A stretch of DNA of 64,000 nucleotides from Paracoccaceae bacterium. GTDB taxonomy: Bacteria > Pseudomonadota > Alphaproteobacteria > Rhodobacterales > Rhodobacteraceae. The stretch lies in assembly GCA_021741245.1 (NCBI GenBank), contig JAIOYF010000005.1, positions 1-64,000 on the forward strand. Direction: 5' to 3'. Positions 23,992 through 32,624 of the stretch are shown piece by piece. A program made the position numbers and the translations under genes. The notes below the pieces were generated by a model. That model ran no database searches and had not been told where the DNA came from. It saw only the letters and a list, made by a program, of their open reading frames with translations. Positions within the stretch are counted from its first letter, which is position 1; each line of letters starts with the position of its first letter.

Positions 23992-26174
23992 GCAGCCTTC
24001 GTAGCCACAGCACCGTAGAATGTCTGCGCCTTCGCCGCCATCTCGCGCAGCAAGGCCGGGGTTTCAAAGCGCGGACCGTGTGTTGCCGTCAGGCCTTCGC
24101 AAATCTCGACCGCGCGGGGCGCGCCGATGATGTCGAGCCATGAGAACGGCCCGCCCGACCATGGCGCAAAGCCCCAGCCAAGGATCGCGCCTACATCGCC
24201 TTCGCGGATGTCGGTCAGAACGCCATCTTCCAGCGCCCGAACCGCCTCCAGCACCTGCGCCATCAGCAGGCGGTGCTGCACCTCGGTCAGGTCAGGCTGA
24301 GTGTCTTTCACCGGATATTGCCCGGCAAGACCCTCCCAAAGCCCGTCGCGCTTGCCCGCCGCGTCATAGGCGTAAAAACCCGCATTGGCCTTTTTGCCCA
24401 TCCGGCCCTGATCGGCCATCCAGAACAGCACATCGTCCACCGCGCCATCCGGATAGGCATCGCACATGGCCGCTTTCGTGGCTTTGGCGATCTTCACTCC
24501 AAGGTCGATCGAGGTCTCATCGACCAACTGCAGCGGACCCAGTGGCATGCCGACCAGTTTCGCCGCGTTCTCAATCAGTGCAGGCTCCACCCCTTCGGCC
24601 ACCATGCGGATGCCTTCGTTGATATAGGGGATGATGCAGCGGTTGGCGTAGAAGAACCGCGCGTCGTTGACGACAATCGGCGTCTTGCGGATTTGCCGGA
24701 CGAAATCCAGCGCCTTGGCCACGGCGCGGTCACCGGTCTGTTTGCCGCGAATGATCTCGACCAGCATCATCTTGTCGACGGGCGAGAAGAAGTGGATGCC
24801 GATGAACTGTTCCGGCCGCCCGCTCGCCTTTGCCAGATCGGAAATCGGCAGGGTGGAGGTGTTGGTGGCAAAGATGCACTCGGGCCCCACGGCGGCCTCG
24901 ACCCGTGCCGTCACATCGGCCTTGATCTTCATATCCTCAAACACCGCCTCCACGATCAGGTCACAGCCCGCAAGGGCCGCGTAATCGGTGGTGGCGGTGA
25001 TGCGGGCCAGCACTTCGGCCTTTTTCTCGGGCGTGACCTTGCGGCGCTGAATGCCCTTGTCGAGGATGCTTTCGGAATAGGCGCGACCACGATCTGCGGC
25101 CTCTTGCGCGGCGTCGATCAGCACTACCTCGATTCCCGCATTGGCGCTGACATAGGCGATGCCCGCCCCCATCATGCCCGCCCCGATGATGCCCAGCTTT
25201 TTCACGGTCTGATCGGGGGCCTCAGGTCGGTTCGCCCCCTTTTCCAGCGCCTCTTTGTTGATGAACAGGCTGCGGATCATGGCGCTTGACGATGGGTTCA
25301 TCAGGACCGAGGTGAAATTCCGCGCCTCGATCTTCAATGCGGTATCAAAGGGCACAAGCGCCCCTTCATAAACCGCGCTCAGCAGGGCCTTGGCCGCCGG
25401 ATAGACACCCATCGTCTTGCCATGCACCATAGCGGATGCGCCGACAAAGGTCATGAAACCTGCCGGATGATAGGGCGTGCCTCCGGGCATTTTATAGCCC
25501 TTGGCATCCCATGGTTTCACCAGATCGGCATCCTTGGCCGACAAGACCCATTCCTTGGCGCGGGTCAGCAGGTCCTGCGGGGCCACGACCTCGTCGATCA
25601 AGCCAGCGGCTTTGGCGGATTTGGGGTCTGACAGCTTACCCTCCAGCAAGAAGGGGGCCGCCATCATCGCCCCCAACTTGCGCACAAGGCGCGTGGTGCC
25701 GCCCGCACCGGGAAAAATGCCGACCATGATCTCCGGCAGGCCGATCTTGGCTTTTGGATTGTCGGCGGCGATGATGCGGTGACAGCACAGCGGCAGTTCC
25801 AGCCCGATGCCAAGGGCGGTGCCGGGCAGGGCCGCAACGATGGGCTTGCCCCCCTTGAGCGTCTTTGGGTCCATCCCGGCGCGTTCGATCTTGCGCATCA
25901 CGGCATGCATCCCCATCACACCGTTGAAGATCCCGGCGGCACCCCCATCCTCGCGCATCTTGGCGATGACGTTCAGATCCATCCCACCCGCGAAATCCTT
26001 TTTGCCGCTGGTCAGGATGATCCCCTTGGCCGCCGGATCAGCAAGCGCGCGATCCACCATGTCGCTCAGCTGCTGAAAGGCGGCCGTGGACATCACGTTC
26101 ATGGACTTGGACGCCACATCCCATGTCAGGGTGACAACGCCATCAGCGTCCATGGCATAGGTGAAATCGGTCAT
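23988..26174 (-). CDS. FadB-type 3-hydroxyacyl-CoA dehydrogenase / enoyl-CoA hydratase
   Basis: The 728-residue bifunctional beta-oxidation enzyme hydrates enoyl-CoA and oxidises 3-hydroxyacyl-CoA with NAD. The N-terminal crotonase domain keeps both catalytic glutamates (Glu126 in GLELPLCCHR, Glu148 in GLPEIM). The dehydrogenase domain has GAGMMGAGI (about 331) and the catalytic His461 in HFFSP. The start is ATG 26174 with AAGGAAC, overlapping the preceding NTF2-like gene as ATGA. It is the last gene of the MerR-acyl-CoA operon. Confidence 0.92.
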   Translation of the reverse strand: MTDFTYAMDADGVVTLTWDVASKSMNVMSTAAFQQLSDMVDRALADPAAKGIILTSGKKDFAGGMDLNVIAKMREDGGAAGIFNGVMGMHAVMRKIERAGMDPKTLKGGKPIVAALPGTALGIGLELPLCCHRIIAADNPKAKIGLPEIMVGIFPGAGGTTRLVRKLGAMMAAPFLLEGKLSDPKSAKAAGLIDEVVAPQDLLTRAKEWVLSAKDADLVKPWDAKGYKMPGGTPYHPAGFMTFVGASAMVHGKTMGVYPAAKALLSAVYEGALVPFDTALKIEARNFTSVLMNPSSSAMIRSLFINKEALEKGANRPEAPDQTVKKLGIIGAGMMGAGIAYVSANAGIEVVLIDAAQEAADRGRAYSESILDKGIQRRKVTPEKKAEVLARITATTDYAALAGCDLIVEAVFEDMKIKADVTARVEAAVGPECIFATNTSTLPISDLAKASGRPEQFIGIHFFSPVDKMMLVEIIRGKQTGDRAVAKALDFVRQIRKTPIVVNDARFFYANRCIIPYINEGIRMVAEGVEPALIENAAKLVGMPLGPLQLVDETSIDLGVKIAKATKAAMCDAYPDGAVDDVLFWMADQGRMGKKANAGFYAYDAAGKRDGLWEGLAGQYPVKDTQPDLTEVQHRLLMAQVLEAVRALEDGVLTDIREGDVGAILGWGFAPWSGGPFSWLDIIGAPRAVEICEGLTATHGPRFETPALLREMAAKAQTFYGAVATKAA

Positions 26175-26614
26175 TCGTCTGTTCCTTTCAGGGGCTGGTC
26201 CACGCGCGGCACCTGAATGGGCCACTGCATGTTGGAAATCGAATTTGTAATCGCCACTGCCCGCCAAGTGTTGCCGACGAGCCGTAGCGTCATGGTGGAT
26301 CGGAACGGGGGCACGATCCGATGCGATCCGGCAATGAAATGGGACACATAGCGTCCCGAAATCAGGTGATCGCTGATATCAACCGCCGATTCTGCCAGCC
26401 GGACATAGTCCGTCACCCTCTGGAATTTCAGCATCTCGTGAAAGCTGTCAAAGCCCCGCTTCAGCTCGGCTTCGGTGGTCACGTTCAGCGTTGCGGTTTC
26501 GGTGATCAGCGTAAAGGGCAGGTGCACATGGTTGCGATATGTCTCCCAATCGCCAACCAGAACGGCGGTGCCGATCTCGTCCAGATAGGATTGCAGCAAT
26601 TGCAGCGCGGGCAC
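26171..26614 (-). CDS. NTF2-like protein of unknown function
   Basis: The 147-residue protein begins LLQSYLDEIGTAVLVGDWE and has a cone-shaped NTF2/SnoaL-like secondary-structure pattern (helical first half with LNVTTEAELKRGFDSFH, then strands with SGRYVSHFIAG). I cannot assign a substrate. It starts at GTG 26614, directly after the TAG of the cupin gene, and AAGGAAGG upstream supports that start. Its stop overlaps the FadB start. Its place between two cupins and a beta-oxidation enzyme points to a role in the same degradation pathway, possibly as a small isomerase or cyclase-like protein. Confidence 0.6.
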   Translation of the reverse strand: MPALQLLQSYLDEIGTAVLVGDWETYRNHVHLPFTLITETATLNVTTEAELKRGFDSFHEMLKFQRVTDYVRLAESAVDISDHLISGRYVSHFIAGSHRIVPPFRSTMTLRLVGNTWRAVAITNSISNMQWPIQVPRVDQPLKGTDE

Positions 26615-27073
26615 CTAAACCTTCCTTTCGAAGTCATCGGCGTGGGTATAGCGCCGGGCCTTGCCATCCTTGTGGGTGATCAGGTCATGGTCGGGATAGT
26701 GAATGGTATCGCGCATGTTGCGGGTGCCGATCACCAGATACGTTGCATCTTGGGTGCTGCGGTTGGTCAGGCAATGGCCGATGGGATGCCCTGCGGGCCA
26801 TGCAGCCGCCTCGCCTGCGCGCAGGATCGTTTCGTCGTCTTCCATCAACACAACTTCGCCCGACAGCACATAGACCATCTCATCCTCGGTCTCGTGCCAG
26901 TGGCGAAAGCTGGAACTGGAGCCCGGCGGCAGGGTTTCCGTGAACGCGCCGAACTGGGTCAACCCGCCGGGATCTGACATCAGTTGATAGCTGTAGGGCC
27001 CGCCCCCCGGCCCAAGGATCGGATGCGCCGGGGCATCTTCGTTCTGCAAGGCAGGCAGGGTGATCTTGGGCAT
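26615..27073 (-). CDS. Cupin domain protein (second of a tandem pair)
   Basis: The 152-residue single-domain cupin has motif 1, RHWHETEDEMVYVLSG (two His and Glu metal ligands, about 58-73), and motif 2, WPAGHPIGHCLTN (third His). It should bind a metal ion, but the reaction is unknown. It is clearly related to the cupin encoded just upstream: both share GGLTQFG, SS-x-RHWH-x2-EDE and LVIG. The start ATG 27073 overlaps the stop of that gene as TGATG. Confidence 0.8.
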   Translation of the reverse strand: MPKITLPALQNEDAPAHPILGPGGGPYSYQLMSDPGGLTQFGAFTETLPPGSSSSFRHWHETEDEMVYVLSGEVVLMEDDETILRAGEAAAWPAGHPIGHCLTNRSTQDATYLVIGTRNMRDTIHYPDHDLITHKDGKARRYTHADDFERKV

Positions 27074-27543
27074 CAGTGGGGAACCTTGTAGGGGCTGCCG
27101 TCTTTTTGGGTAAAGGTTGCAATGCCGCGTTCCAGTGTCAGCACAAGGTCGACATCGGAATAGGTGGCAACTTCACGCACGGCTTTGGACCCGATGACAA
27201 GAAAGGCGGCAGGGGCGTTCGTGCGGTTGATGAAGTGATGGCCATCAGGCGTATTGGCCGGAAAGGCCGCGCAATCGCCGGGCCGCATCACCGTTTCGCC
27301 CGCATCCTCGATCAAGGTGCATTCGCCTTCGGTGACCATCACAAACTCATCCTCGGCCAAATGCCAATGGCGCAAGCTGGACAGCGCGCCGGGGGCGAGT
27401 GTCACCAGATTGACGCCAAACTGCGTCAGCCCCCCGGCCTCGCCCAAGCGCAGGCTGGAACGCCCGGCCATCATCGCGGCATAGGGCGCAGGATAGATCG
27501 AGCCGGTCTTTACGGGAACTTTGACTTGGTCAATTTTCGGCAT
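27073..27543 (-). CDS. Cupin domain protein (first of a tandem pair)
   Basis: The 156-residue cupin has RHWHLAEDEFVMVTEG as motif 1 and FPANTPDGHHFIN as motif 2, retaining the metal-binding His and Glu set. With its neighbour it forms a diverged tandem duplication, so a heterodimer or successive reactions are possible. The start is ATG 27543, overlapping the thiolase stop as TGATG. Candidate roles such as isomerase, dioxygenase or lyase on an unusual acyl substrate are inference only. Confidence 0.8.
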   Translation of the reverse strand: MPKIDQVKVPVKTGSIYPAPYAAMMAGRSSLRLGEAGGLTQFGVNLVTLAPGALSSLRHWHLAEDEFVMVTEGECTLIEDAGETVMRPGDCAAFPANTPDGHHFINRTNAPAAFLVIGSKAVREVATYSDVDLVLTLERGIATFTQKDGSPYKVPH

Positions 27544-28754
27544 CACACCCTCTCGATGATTGTGGCTGCCCCCATGCCGCTGGCGATGCACAGCGTTGCC
27601 AGACCCACGCCCTTGCCCGAACGCTCCAACTCATCAAGCAAGGTGCCGATGATGATGGCCCCTGTTGCCCCCAAGGGGTGGCCCATGGCGATGGAGCCGC
27701 CGTTGACGTTGACCTTTGCTGCGTCGACATCAAAGGCCTGCATGAAGCGCAGAACGACCGAGGCGAAGGCCTCATTCACCTCAAACAGGTCAATGTCGCT
27801 GATCGACATGCCCGCGTCTTTCAGGATCTTCTCGGTCACAGGCACTGGGCCTGTCAGCATGATCGTGGGATCGGTGCCGATCTTGGCCGTGGCGCGGATG
27901 CGCGCGCGGGGTTTCAGTCCATGAGCCTTTCCGAACTCTGCATTACCAATCAGAACAGCCGCCGCCCCATCGACGATACCGCTGGAGTTGCCGGCGTGGT
28001 GGATGTGGTTGATCCGTTCCAGATGCGGGTATTTCATCAGCGCGATCTTGTCGAAACCGGGCATGGACTCGCCCATATCCTTGAACGCGGGCTTCAGGGC
28101 GCCAAGCGTCTGCATGTCAGTGCCGGGCCGCATGTATTCGTCAACCCCGAGGATCGGCAGGCCATTTTGATCGATGATCGGAACGATGGATCGGGCAAAG
28201 CGATTGTCCGCCCATGCCGCCGCCGCCCGCTTTTGGCTTTCTACCGCCAAAGCATCGGCCTGATCGCGGGTAAAGCCGTATTCGGTGGCGATAATGTCGG
28301 CGGAAATGCCCTGCGGCACGAAATAGGTTTTCATCGCAAGCGAAGGGTCAACCGCAATCGCCGCGCCATCGCTGCCCATGGCGACACGGCCCATCATCTC
28401 GACCCCGCCTGCGATATAGGCCTGACCTGCCCCGCCGCGCACCTGATTGGCGGCGATGTTCACCGCCTCCATCCCGCTGGCGCAAAAGCGGTTTATGGCA
28501 AGGCCGGGGATGCTTTGATCAAGGTCTGACAGCAGTACGGCAGACCGCGCAAGGCAGCCGCCCTGTTCGCCCACTTGGGTCACATTCCCCCAGATCACAT
28601 CCTCAACCGCGTGGCCCTGCAAGCCATTGCGATCCTTGACAGCGTTCAGGATCTTGGCCGACAGCGCAACCGATGTCAGTTCATGCAAAGCGCCGTCAGG
28701 GCGGCCCTTGCCGCGGGGGGAGCGGACGGCGTCATAGATATAGGCTTCGGTCAT
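27543..28754 (-). CDS. Acetyl-CoA C-acyltransferase (thiolase)
   Basis: The 403-residue thiolase has the acyl-accepting Cys91 (NRFCASGMEA), His359 (GHPLGATG) and the base Cys389 (LCIASGMGAA), so it should be active. It cleaves 3-ketoacyl-CoA to acetyl-CoA and a shortened acyl-CoA, the last step of beta-oxidation, and is paired here with the FadB-type enzyme downstream. The start ATG 28754 follows AAGGAG. It lies 11 bp after the GST stop. Confidence 0.92.
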   Translation of the reverse strand: MTEAYIYDAVRSPRGKGRPDGALHELTSVALSAKILNAVKDRNGLQGHAVEDVIWGNVTQVGEQGGCLARSAVLLSDLDQSIPGLAINRFCASGMEAVNIAANQVRGGAGQAYIAGGVEMMGRVAMGSDGAAIAVDPSLAMKTYFVPQGISADIIATEYGFTRDQADALAVESQKRAAAAWADNRFARSIVPIIDQNGLPILGVDEYMRPGTDMQTLGALKPAFKDMGESMPGFDKIALMKYPHLERINHIHHAGNSSGIVDGAAAVLIGNAEFGKAHGLKPRARIRATAKIGTDPTIMLTGPVPVTEKILKDAGMSISDIDLFEVNEAFASVVLRFMQAFDVDAAKVNVNGGSIAMGHPLGATGAIIIGTLLDELERSGKGVGLATLCIASGMGAATIIERV

Positions 28755-28765
28755 CAAACTCTCCT

Positions 28766-29401
28766 TCACGCCCGGTCAGAGGGGTTGCCGGGCATCATGT
28801 CATAGGGGGCTTTCCAGCCGGGCAGGGCGGCAATGCGGTCCAGCCATGCGTCGATATGGGGCCAGTCCTTGCGTTCAAAGCCAAAGGGCTCGGGGTAATA
28901 AAGATAGCCACAGCAACTGAAATCACCAATCGTCGGCGCGTCGCCCACGAGCCAGTCATTGCTTGCCAGATGGTCATTGAGCACCTTGTAAGATGCCTTT
29001 AGGCGACCTTGCTGAAAGGCGATCACCTCGGCGGGGCGTTTGTCTGCGGGCATGAAGTTCATCAAGAAACGGGTGCTGCCAGCCAGACCTGAAAGCTTGT
29101 GATTGTCCCAGAACATCCAGCGCAGGATTTCGCGCCGAGCTACGGCCGATCGTCCGCCAAACTTGCCCGTCCGCGAACTGACATAGTCAAGGATCGCCCC
29201 CGATTGGGTCAGGGTCATGTCGCCATCGACCAGAACCGGCACCTCACCCATCGGGTTGATCGCCCGAAACGCCTCGGTCCGGGCCTCGCCATTGAAGAAA
29301 TCAACGTAGATTGGTTCCCAATCCATTTCGGCCATGGTCAGGGTCAGGGCGACCTTATAGGCGTTTCCGCTTTCGCCAAAGCAATAGAGTTTAACCGTCA
29401 T
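28766..29401 (-). CDS. Glutathione S-transferase
   Basis: The 211-residue protein has an N-terminal thioredoxin fold (KLYCFGESGNAYKVALTL, with the INPMGEVPVL motif near 50 and the cis-proline) and a helical C-terminal domain. It probably conjugates or isomerises an electrophilic intermediate with glutathione. Its place inside an acyl-CoA degradation operon suggests handling of a reactive pathway intermediate. The start ATG 29401 has GGGAGG upstream. An earlier ATG at 29512 only adds non-family sequence. Confidence 0.85.
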   Translation of the reverse strand: MTVKLYCFGESGNAYKVALTLTMAEMDWEPIYVDFFNGEARTEAFRAINPMGEVPVLVDGDMTLTQSGAILDYVSSRTGKFGGRSAVARREILRWMFWDNHKLSGLAGSTRFLMNFMPADKRPAEVIAFQQGRLKASYKVLNDHLASNDWLVGDAPTIGDFSCCGYLYYPEPFGFERKDWPHIDAWLDRIAALPGWKAPYDMMPGNPSDRA

Positions 29402-29439
29402 CTCGTGCCCCTCCCAGGGTTGGTTTTTGCGGAAGTCTT

Positions 29440-29456
29440 GGGGGCGTTGCGCCCCC
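29440..29456. repeat. Intercistronic hairpin in the acyl-CoA operon
   Basis: GGGGGCG, loop TTG and CGCCCCC form a perfect 7-bp stem between the 70-residue protein gene and the GST gene, both on the minus strand. No T-run follows, so it more likely tunes mRNA stability than ends transcription. Confidence 0.4.
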
Positions 29457-29495
29457 GAGCCCCGTGGAGTTGTTTCATCGCAGCCCAGTGCAAGC

Positions 29496-29708
29496 TTAGC
29501 GTTTGCGGTCATCGAGTTCCGAATTGAACAGCCGCAAGCGATGGGTCAGGTTGTCGGTGTTCATCACACTGTCGAAATGCTCAAACAGAAACGACAGGGC
29601 CTCACCCTCATCCAGTCCCGCCTCGCTGGCGAACCGTTTCAGACGGCGATAGCCGTCCTCGGTCATGGCAACCGGAAAGCGACGGGTCAGGCGAAAACGT
29701 TTTGGCAT
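29496..29708 (-). CDS. Small conserved protein, 70 residues
   Basis: The protein starts with an arginine-rich stretch (MPKRFRLTRRFPVAMTEDGY) followed by a helix (RRLKRFASEAGLDEGEALSF) and ends in basic residues. The middle has the look of a ribbon-helix-helix or short helix-turn-helix DNA-binding protein, but this is a guess. AAGGAGA precedes ATG 29708. It sits 48 bp after the acyl-CoA dehydrogenase gene within the same operon. Confidence 0.6.
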   Translation of the reverse strand: MPKRFRLTRRFPVAMTEDGYRRLKRFASEAGLDEGEALSFLFEHFDSVMNTDNLTHRLRLFNSELDDRKR

Positions 29709-29756
29709 CGGCGTCTCCTTTTCGGTGTCCGGGAACGCTGGACCCCGGACCGCAGC

Positions 29757-31532
29757 TTAGAACGCGTCGGCGTGCAGCGCCATCACGGTCTCGGCCCCGG
29801 ATTCAATTCGGGCAAGGTGCATCATGCAGGCAGGCAGCTGGCGCGCCATGTAAAAGCGGCCTGTTGCAATCTTGGCTTGGTAGAAATCCGTGTCCGTGGC
29901 CCCGGCATCCAATGCCTCAAAGGCGGCTTTCGCCATCCGCGTCCACATCAGGCCAAGGCAGACATGGCCCATCAGATGCATGAAGTCATAGGATCCTGAC
30001 AGGGCGGCATTGGGGTTCTTCATGCCGTTTTGCATGAAAAACATACCTGCGGTCTGCAGTTGTTTCGAGGCCATCTTCAGCGGGTCTGTAAAGCCCTTCA
30101 TTCGGTCATCACCGTCATGGGCACGGCACTCGGCCTTTACCATCTCAAAAAACGCCATGACGTGCTTGCCGCCATCTTGGGCCAGCTTGCGGCCGACCAG
30201 ATCAAGCGCTTGCACACCATTGGCGCCCTCGTAAATCTGGGCGATGCGGGCGTCACGGGCGAATTGCGACATGCCCCATTCCTCGATATAGCCATGCCCG
30301 CCAAAGACTTGCTGGGCCTGCACGGCCATCTCGAACCCCTTGTCGGTCTGAAAGCCCTTGATCACCGGGATCATCAGGCTGACCAGCCCCTCAGCGGCGG
30401 CATCCCCCTGACGCACCGAGCGGTCGATCAAGGATGCCCCCCAGAAAGTAAGGGCGCGCGCGCCTTCTACAAAGGATTTCTGTTCCATCAGGTTGCGGCG
30501 GATATCGGGGTGCACGATCAGCGGATCGGCGGGGCCGGATGGGTTTTCGGTTCCGGTGACGGCGCGACCCTGAAGGCGGTCCTTGGCATAGGCGAGCGCG
30601 TTTTGATAGGCGGCTTCGGCCACGGCATAGCCTTGCAGGCCGACGCCAAGCCGCGCTTCGTTCATCATGGTGAACATGGCGCGCATGCCCTTGTGCAGAT
30701 CCCCCAGCAGCCAACCCGTCGCACCATCATAGTTCATCACGCAGGTGGCATTGCCGTGGATGCCCATTTTCTCTTCGATCTTGCCGACCGAAAGCGCGTT
30801 GCGTGCGCCTAGGCTGCCATCATCATTCACCAGAAACTTTGGCACGATGAACAGCGAAATCCCCTTTGTGCCCTCACCCCCGCCGGGGGCCTTGGCCAGC
30901 ACAAGATGGATGATGTTTTCGGCCAGATCATGCTCGCCCGCCGAGATGAAGATCTTCTGCCCGGTGATGCGGTAGCTGCCGTCGGCCTGCGGTTCGGCTT
31001 TGGTGCGCATCAGCCCCAGATCGGTGCCGCAATGCGGCTCTGTCAGGTTCATGGTGCCGGTCCAGTCGCATGACACCATTGGTGGCAGGTATTTGGCCTT
31101 TTGCTCTGCCGTGCCGTGGGTGTGAATGGCGGAATAGGCCCCATGGGTCAGGCCCTGATACATGTTGAAGGCCATGTTGGCGCTGACGAAAATCTCCCCC
31201 ACGGCGGTGCCCATAAGATAGGGCAGACCCTGCCCGCCATAGTCGGGGTCACAGTCAAGCGCGGTCCAGCCCCCTTCGCGCATCGCATCAAAGGCGGCCT
31301 TGAAGCCGGTTGGCGTACGCACGACGCCGTTCTCCAAGACACAGCCCTCTCGGTCGCCGATGGCATTCAGGGGGGCCAGCACCTCGGAGGCTACCTTGCC
31401 CGCCTCTTCCAGCACGGCAGAGGTGAACCCCTCATCCAGATCACTGTAGCCGGGTGTATCCGCAGCGGTGACCTTCAGCACATTGTGCAAGATGAACTGC
31501 ATATCCTTTACGGGGGCGGTGTAGCTTGGCAT
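29757..31532 (-). CDS. Acyl-CoA dehydrogenase with C-terminal extension (DmdC-like size class)
   Basis: The 591-residue FAD enzyme introduces the alpha-beta double bond in acyl-CoA. The flavin-binding segment is [10 protein letters not shown] near 160, and the catalytic glutamate is probably Glu435 in [13 protein letters not shown]. The extra C-terminal domain and length match the subfamily that includes the methylmercaptopropionyl-CoA dehydrogenase DmdC. A role in DMSP use is possible, but no dmdB or dmdD adjoins. The start ATG 31532 has AAGGGAGA, 24 bp after the MerR gene. Confidence 0.88.
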   Translation of the reverse strand: MPSYTAPVKDMQFILHNVLKVTAADTPGYSDLDEGFTSAVLEEAGKVASEVLAPLNAIGDREGCVLENGVVRTPTGFKAAFDAMREGGWTALDCDPDYGGQGLPYLMGTAVGEIFVSANMAFNMYQGLTHGAYSAIHTHGTAEQKAKYLPPMVSCDWTGTMNLTEPHCGTDLGLMRTKAEPQADGSYRITGQKIFISAGEHDLAENIIHLVLAKAPGGGEGTKGISLFIVPKFLVNDDGSLGARNALSVGKIEEKMGIHGNATCVMNYDGATGWLLGDLHKGMRAMFTMMNEARLGVGLQGYAVAEAAYQNALAYAKDRLQGRAVTGTENPSGPADPLIVHPDIRRNLMEQKSFVEGARALTFWGASLIDRSVRQGDAAAEGLVSLMIPVIKGFQTDKGFEMAVQAQQVFGGHGYIEEWGMSQFARDARIAQIYEGANGVQALDLVGRKLAQDGGKHVMAFFEMVKAECRAHDGDDRMKGFTDPLKMASKQLQTAGMFFMQNGMKNPNAALSGSYDFMHLMGHVCLGLMWTRMAKAAFEALDAGATDTDFYQAKIATGRFYMARQLPACMMHLARIESGAETVMALHADAF

Positions 31533-31556
31533 CTGGGTCTCCCTTGGGCAGTTTTG

Positions 31557-31952
31557 TTATTCGGCGGCGCGGCGGAATCCGGCGATCATCGGTTCGCTGG
31601 CCTTGAGTTCATTGCGCAATTCGGTGATCGCGACATCCAGTTCGGCCCGCTGCGCCTCCATCTGCGCAAGACGGGCCTGCGCCAGTTCATAGGTCTTGAG
31701 GGCTTGCGCCTCATTTGAACCATCCTCATCATAAAGATCGAGGATCTGGCGGATGTCTTCGAGGCTGAAGCCAAAACGCTTGCCGCGCAAAATCAGCTTC
31801 AGCCGCGCGCGATCACGGCGGGTAAAAAAGCGTTTGGTCCCTTGGCGAATTGGAAACAGCAATTCTTTGGATTCGTAAAAACGCAACGTCCGAGGGGTGA
31901 CCTCAAAGGCGTCGCACATTTGGCGTATGGAAAGGGTGTCTTCTGTCAACAT
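31557..31952 (-). CDS. MerR family regulator of the acyl-CoA operon
   Basis: The 131-residue regulator has an N-terminal winged helix of MerR type (SIRQMCDAFEVTPRTLRFYE, then FFTRRDRARLKLILRGKRFGF, residues 8-60), with a C-terminal coiled coil for dimerisation (AQALKTYELAQARLAQMEAQ). It lacks the metal-binding cysteines of CueR or MerR proper, so the ligand is probably an acyl-CoA, as in LiuR-type regulators. It is the first gene of the operon and is probably controlled by its own promoter at 32008-32051. Confidence 0.88.
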   Translation of the reverse strand: MLTEDTLSIRQMCDAFEVTPRTLRFYESKELLFPIRQGTKRFFTRRDRARLKLILRGKRFGFSLEDIRQILDLYDEDGSNEAQALKTYELAQARLAQMEAQRAELDVAITELRNELKASEPMIAGFRRAAE

Positions 31953-32007
31953 GATAACTCTCGTGGCGCAAATCTCATCGTGATGATGAGATGGGTCCTT
32001 ACCCTAA

Positions 32008-32051
32008 AGCATACCAGAGCAGTTTACGTTAACGTCAGTGTAACGTCACGT
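32008..32051 (-). promoter_or_regulatory. MerR-type promoter with ACGTTAACGT operator
   Basis: On the minus strand CTGACG (32038-32033) and TATGCT (32013-32008) are separated by 19 bp, the over-long spacing typical of MerR-controlled promoters. The palindrome ACGTTAACGT (32026-32035) lies in the spacer and overlaps the -35 box. A second ACGTCACGT lies just upstream (32043-32051). LiuR-type operators of similar ACGT-dyad form are known in proteobacteria. Confidence 0.6.
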
Positions 32052-32104
32052 CACAGATGGGCATGACGCGATGTCAGGTGGAGCCATCCATCGGAGCCTT
32101 AGGA

Positions 32105-32485
32105 TCAGTCCAGTTTGGAAAGGGCGGAGGCCGTCGTCTGCCGAAGGGCCTTTAGATCGTCAATCGTGGCATCAATCTCCACCCGTTGACGCTCCAACTC
32201 AGACAATTGTCTGTCGGCAAGGCCAAGAAAGGTTTCCAATTGTGGCCGCGTGCCCATCTGGCGATACATCAAAAGCCATTGCCGGATTTCCTCCAGCGAA
32301 AAACCAAAGCGCCGCCCCCGCAAGATCAGGGTCATGCGGGCGATGTCGCTGGGCCCGTAAAACCGCGCTCGACCTTCCTTTTCGGGGAACAGCAATTCAA
32401 AATACTCATAGTAACGCAGGGTTCGCGCCGTGACGTCGAACTTGGCGCACATATCCTTGAAACTGAGGCGGGTGCTGTCGATCAT
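32105..32485 (-). CDS. Second MerR family regulator
   Basis: The 126-residue protein has the same layout as the MerR regulator encoded 150 bp downstream: LSFKDMCAKFDVTARTLRYY for the first helix, RFYGPSDIARMTLILRGRRFGF, and a C-terminal coiled coil. The two are paralogs. The start ATG 32485 follows GGAGGA at six bases; ATG 32488 is only slightly less likely. It is divergent from the thioesterase pair and has a long dyad directly upstream. No metal-binding cysteine cluster is present. Confidence 0.88.
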   Translation of the reverse strand: MIDSTRLSFKDMCAKFDVTARTLRYYEYFELLFPEKEGRARFYGPSDIARMTLILRGRRFGFSLEEIRQWLLMYRQMGTRPQLETFLGLADRQLSELERQRVEIDATIDDLKALRQTTASALSKLD

Positions 32486-32494
32486 CATTCTCCT

Positions 32495-32522
32495 CCAAGT
32501 CTGCACAATATTGCGGACTTGG
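32495..32522. promoter_or_regulatory. 28-bp dyad between merR2 and the thioesterase genes
   Basis: CCAAGTC (32495-32501) and GACTTGG (32516-32522) are perfect arms, with GCA/TGC also matching inside. On the minus strand a possible promoter TTGCGT, 17 bp, TATTGT overlaps it, and the right arm touches the ribosome site of the second merR. It is a candidate autoregulatory operator. Confidence 0.5.
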
Positions 32523-32624
32523 CCATCACGCAACGGTTCCCAGAAGAGGTTGGGGCAGGGCTTGGGCATGCTGGCTCTTGAAGCTGCCAGCGAAGGGGGG
32601 AATATGGGCGGCAGAGGAATCCGA

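Noticed and set aside
29757-31532. Assigning the acyl-CoA dehydrogenase firmly as DmdC of the DMSP pathway
   Set aside because: The size fits, but no dmdA, dmdB or dmdD gene adjoins, and the subfamily is broad, so only a DmdC-like label is justified.
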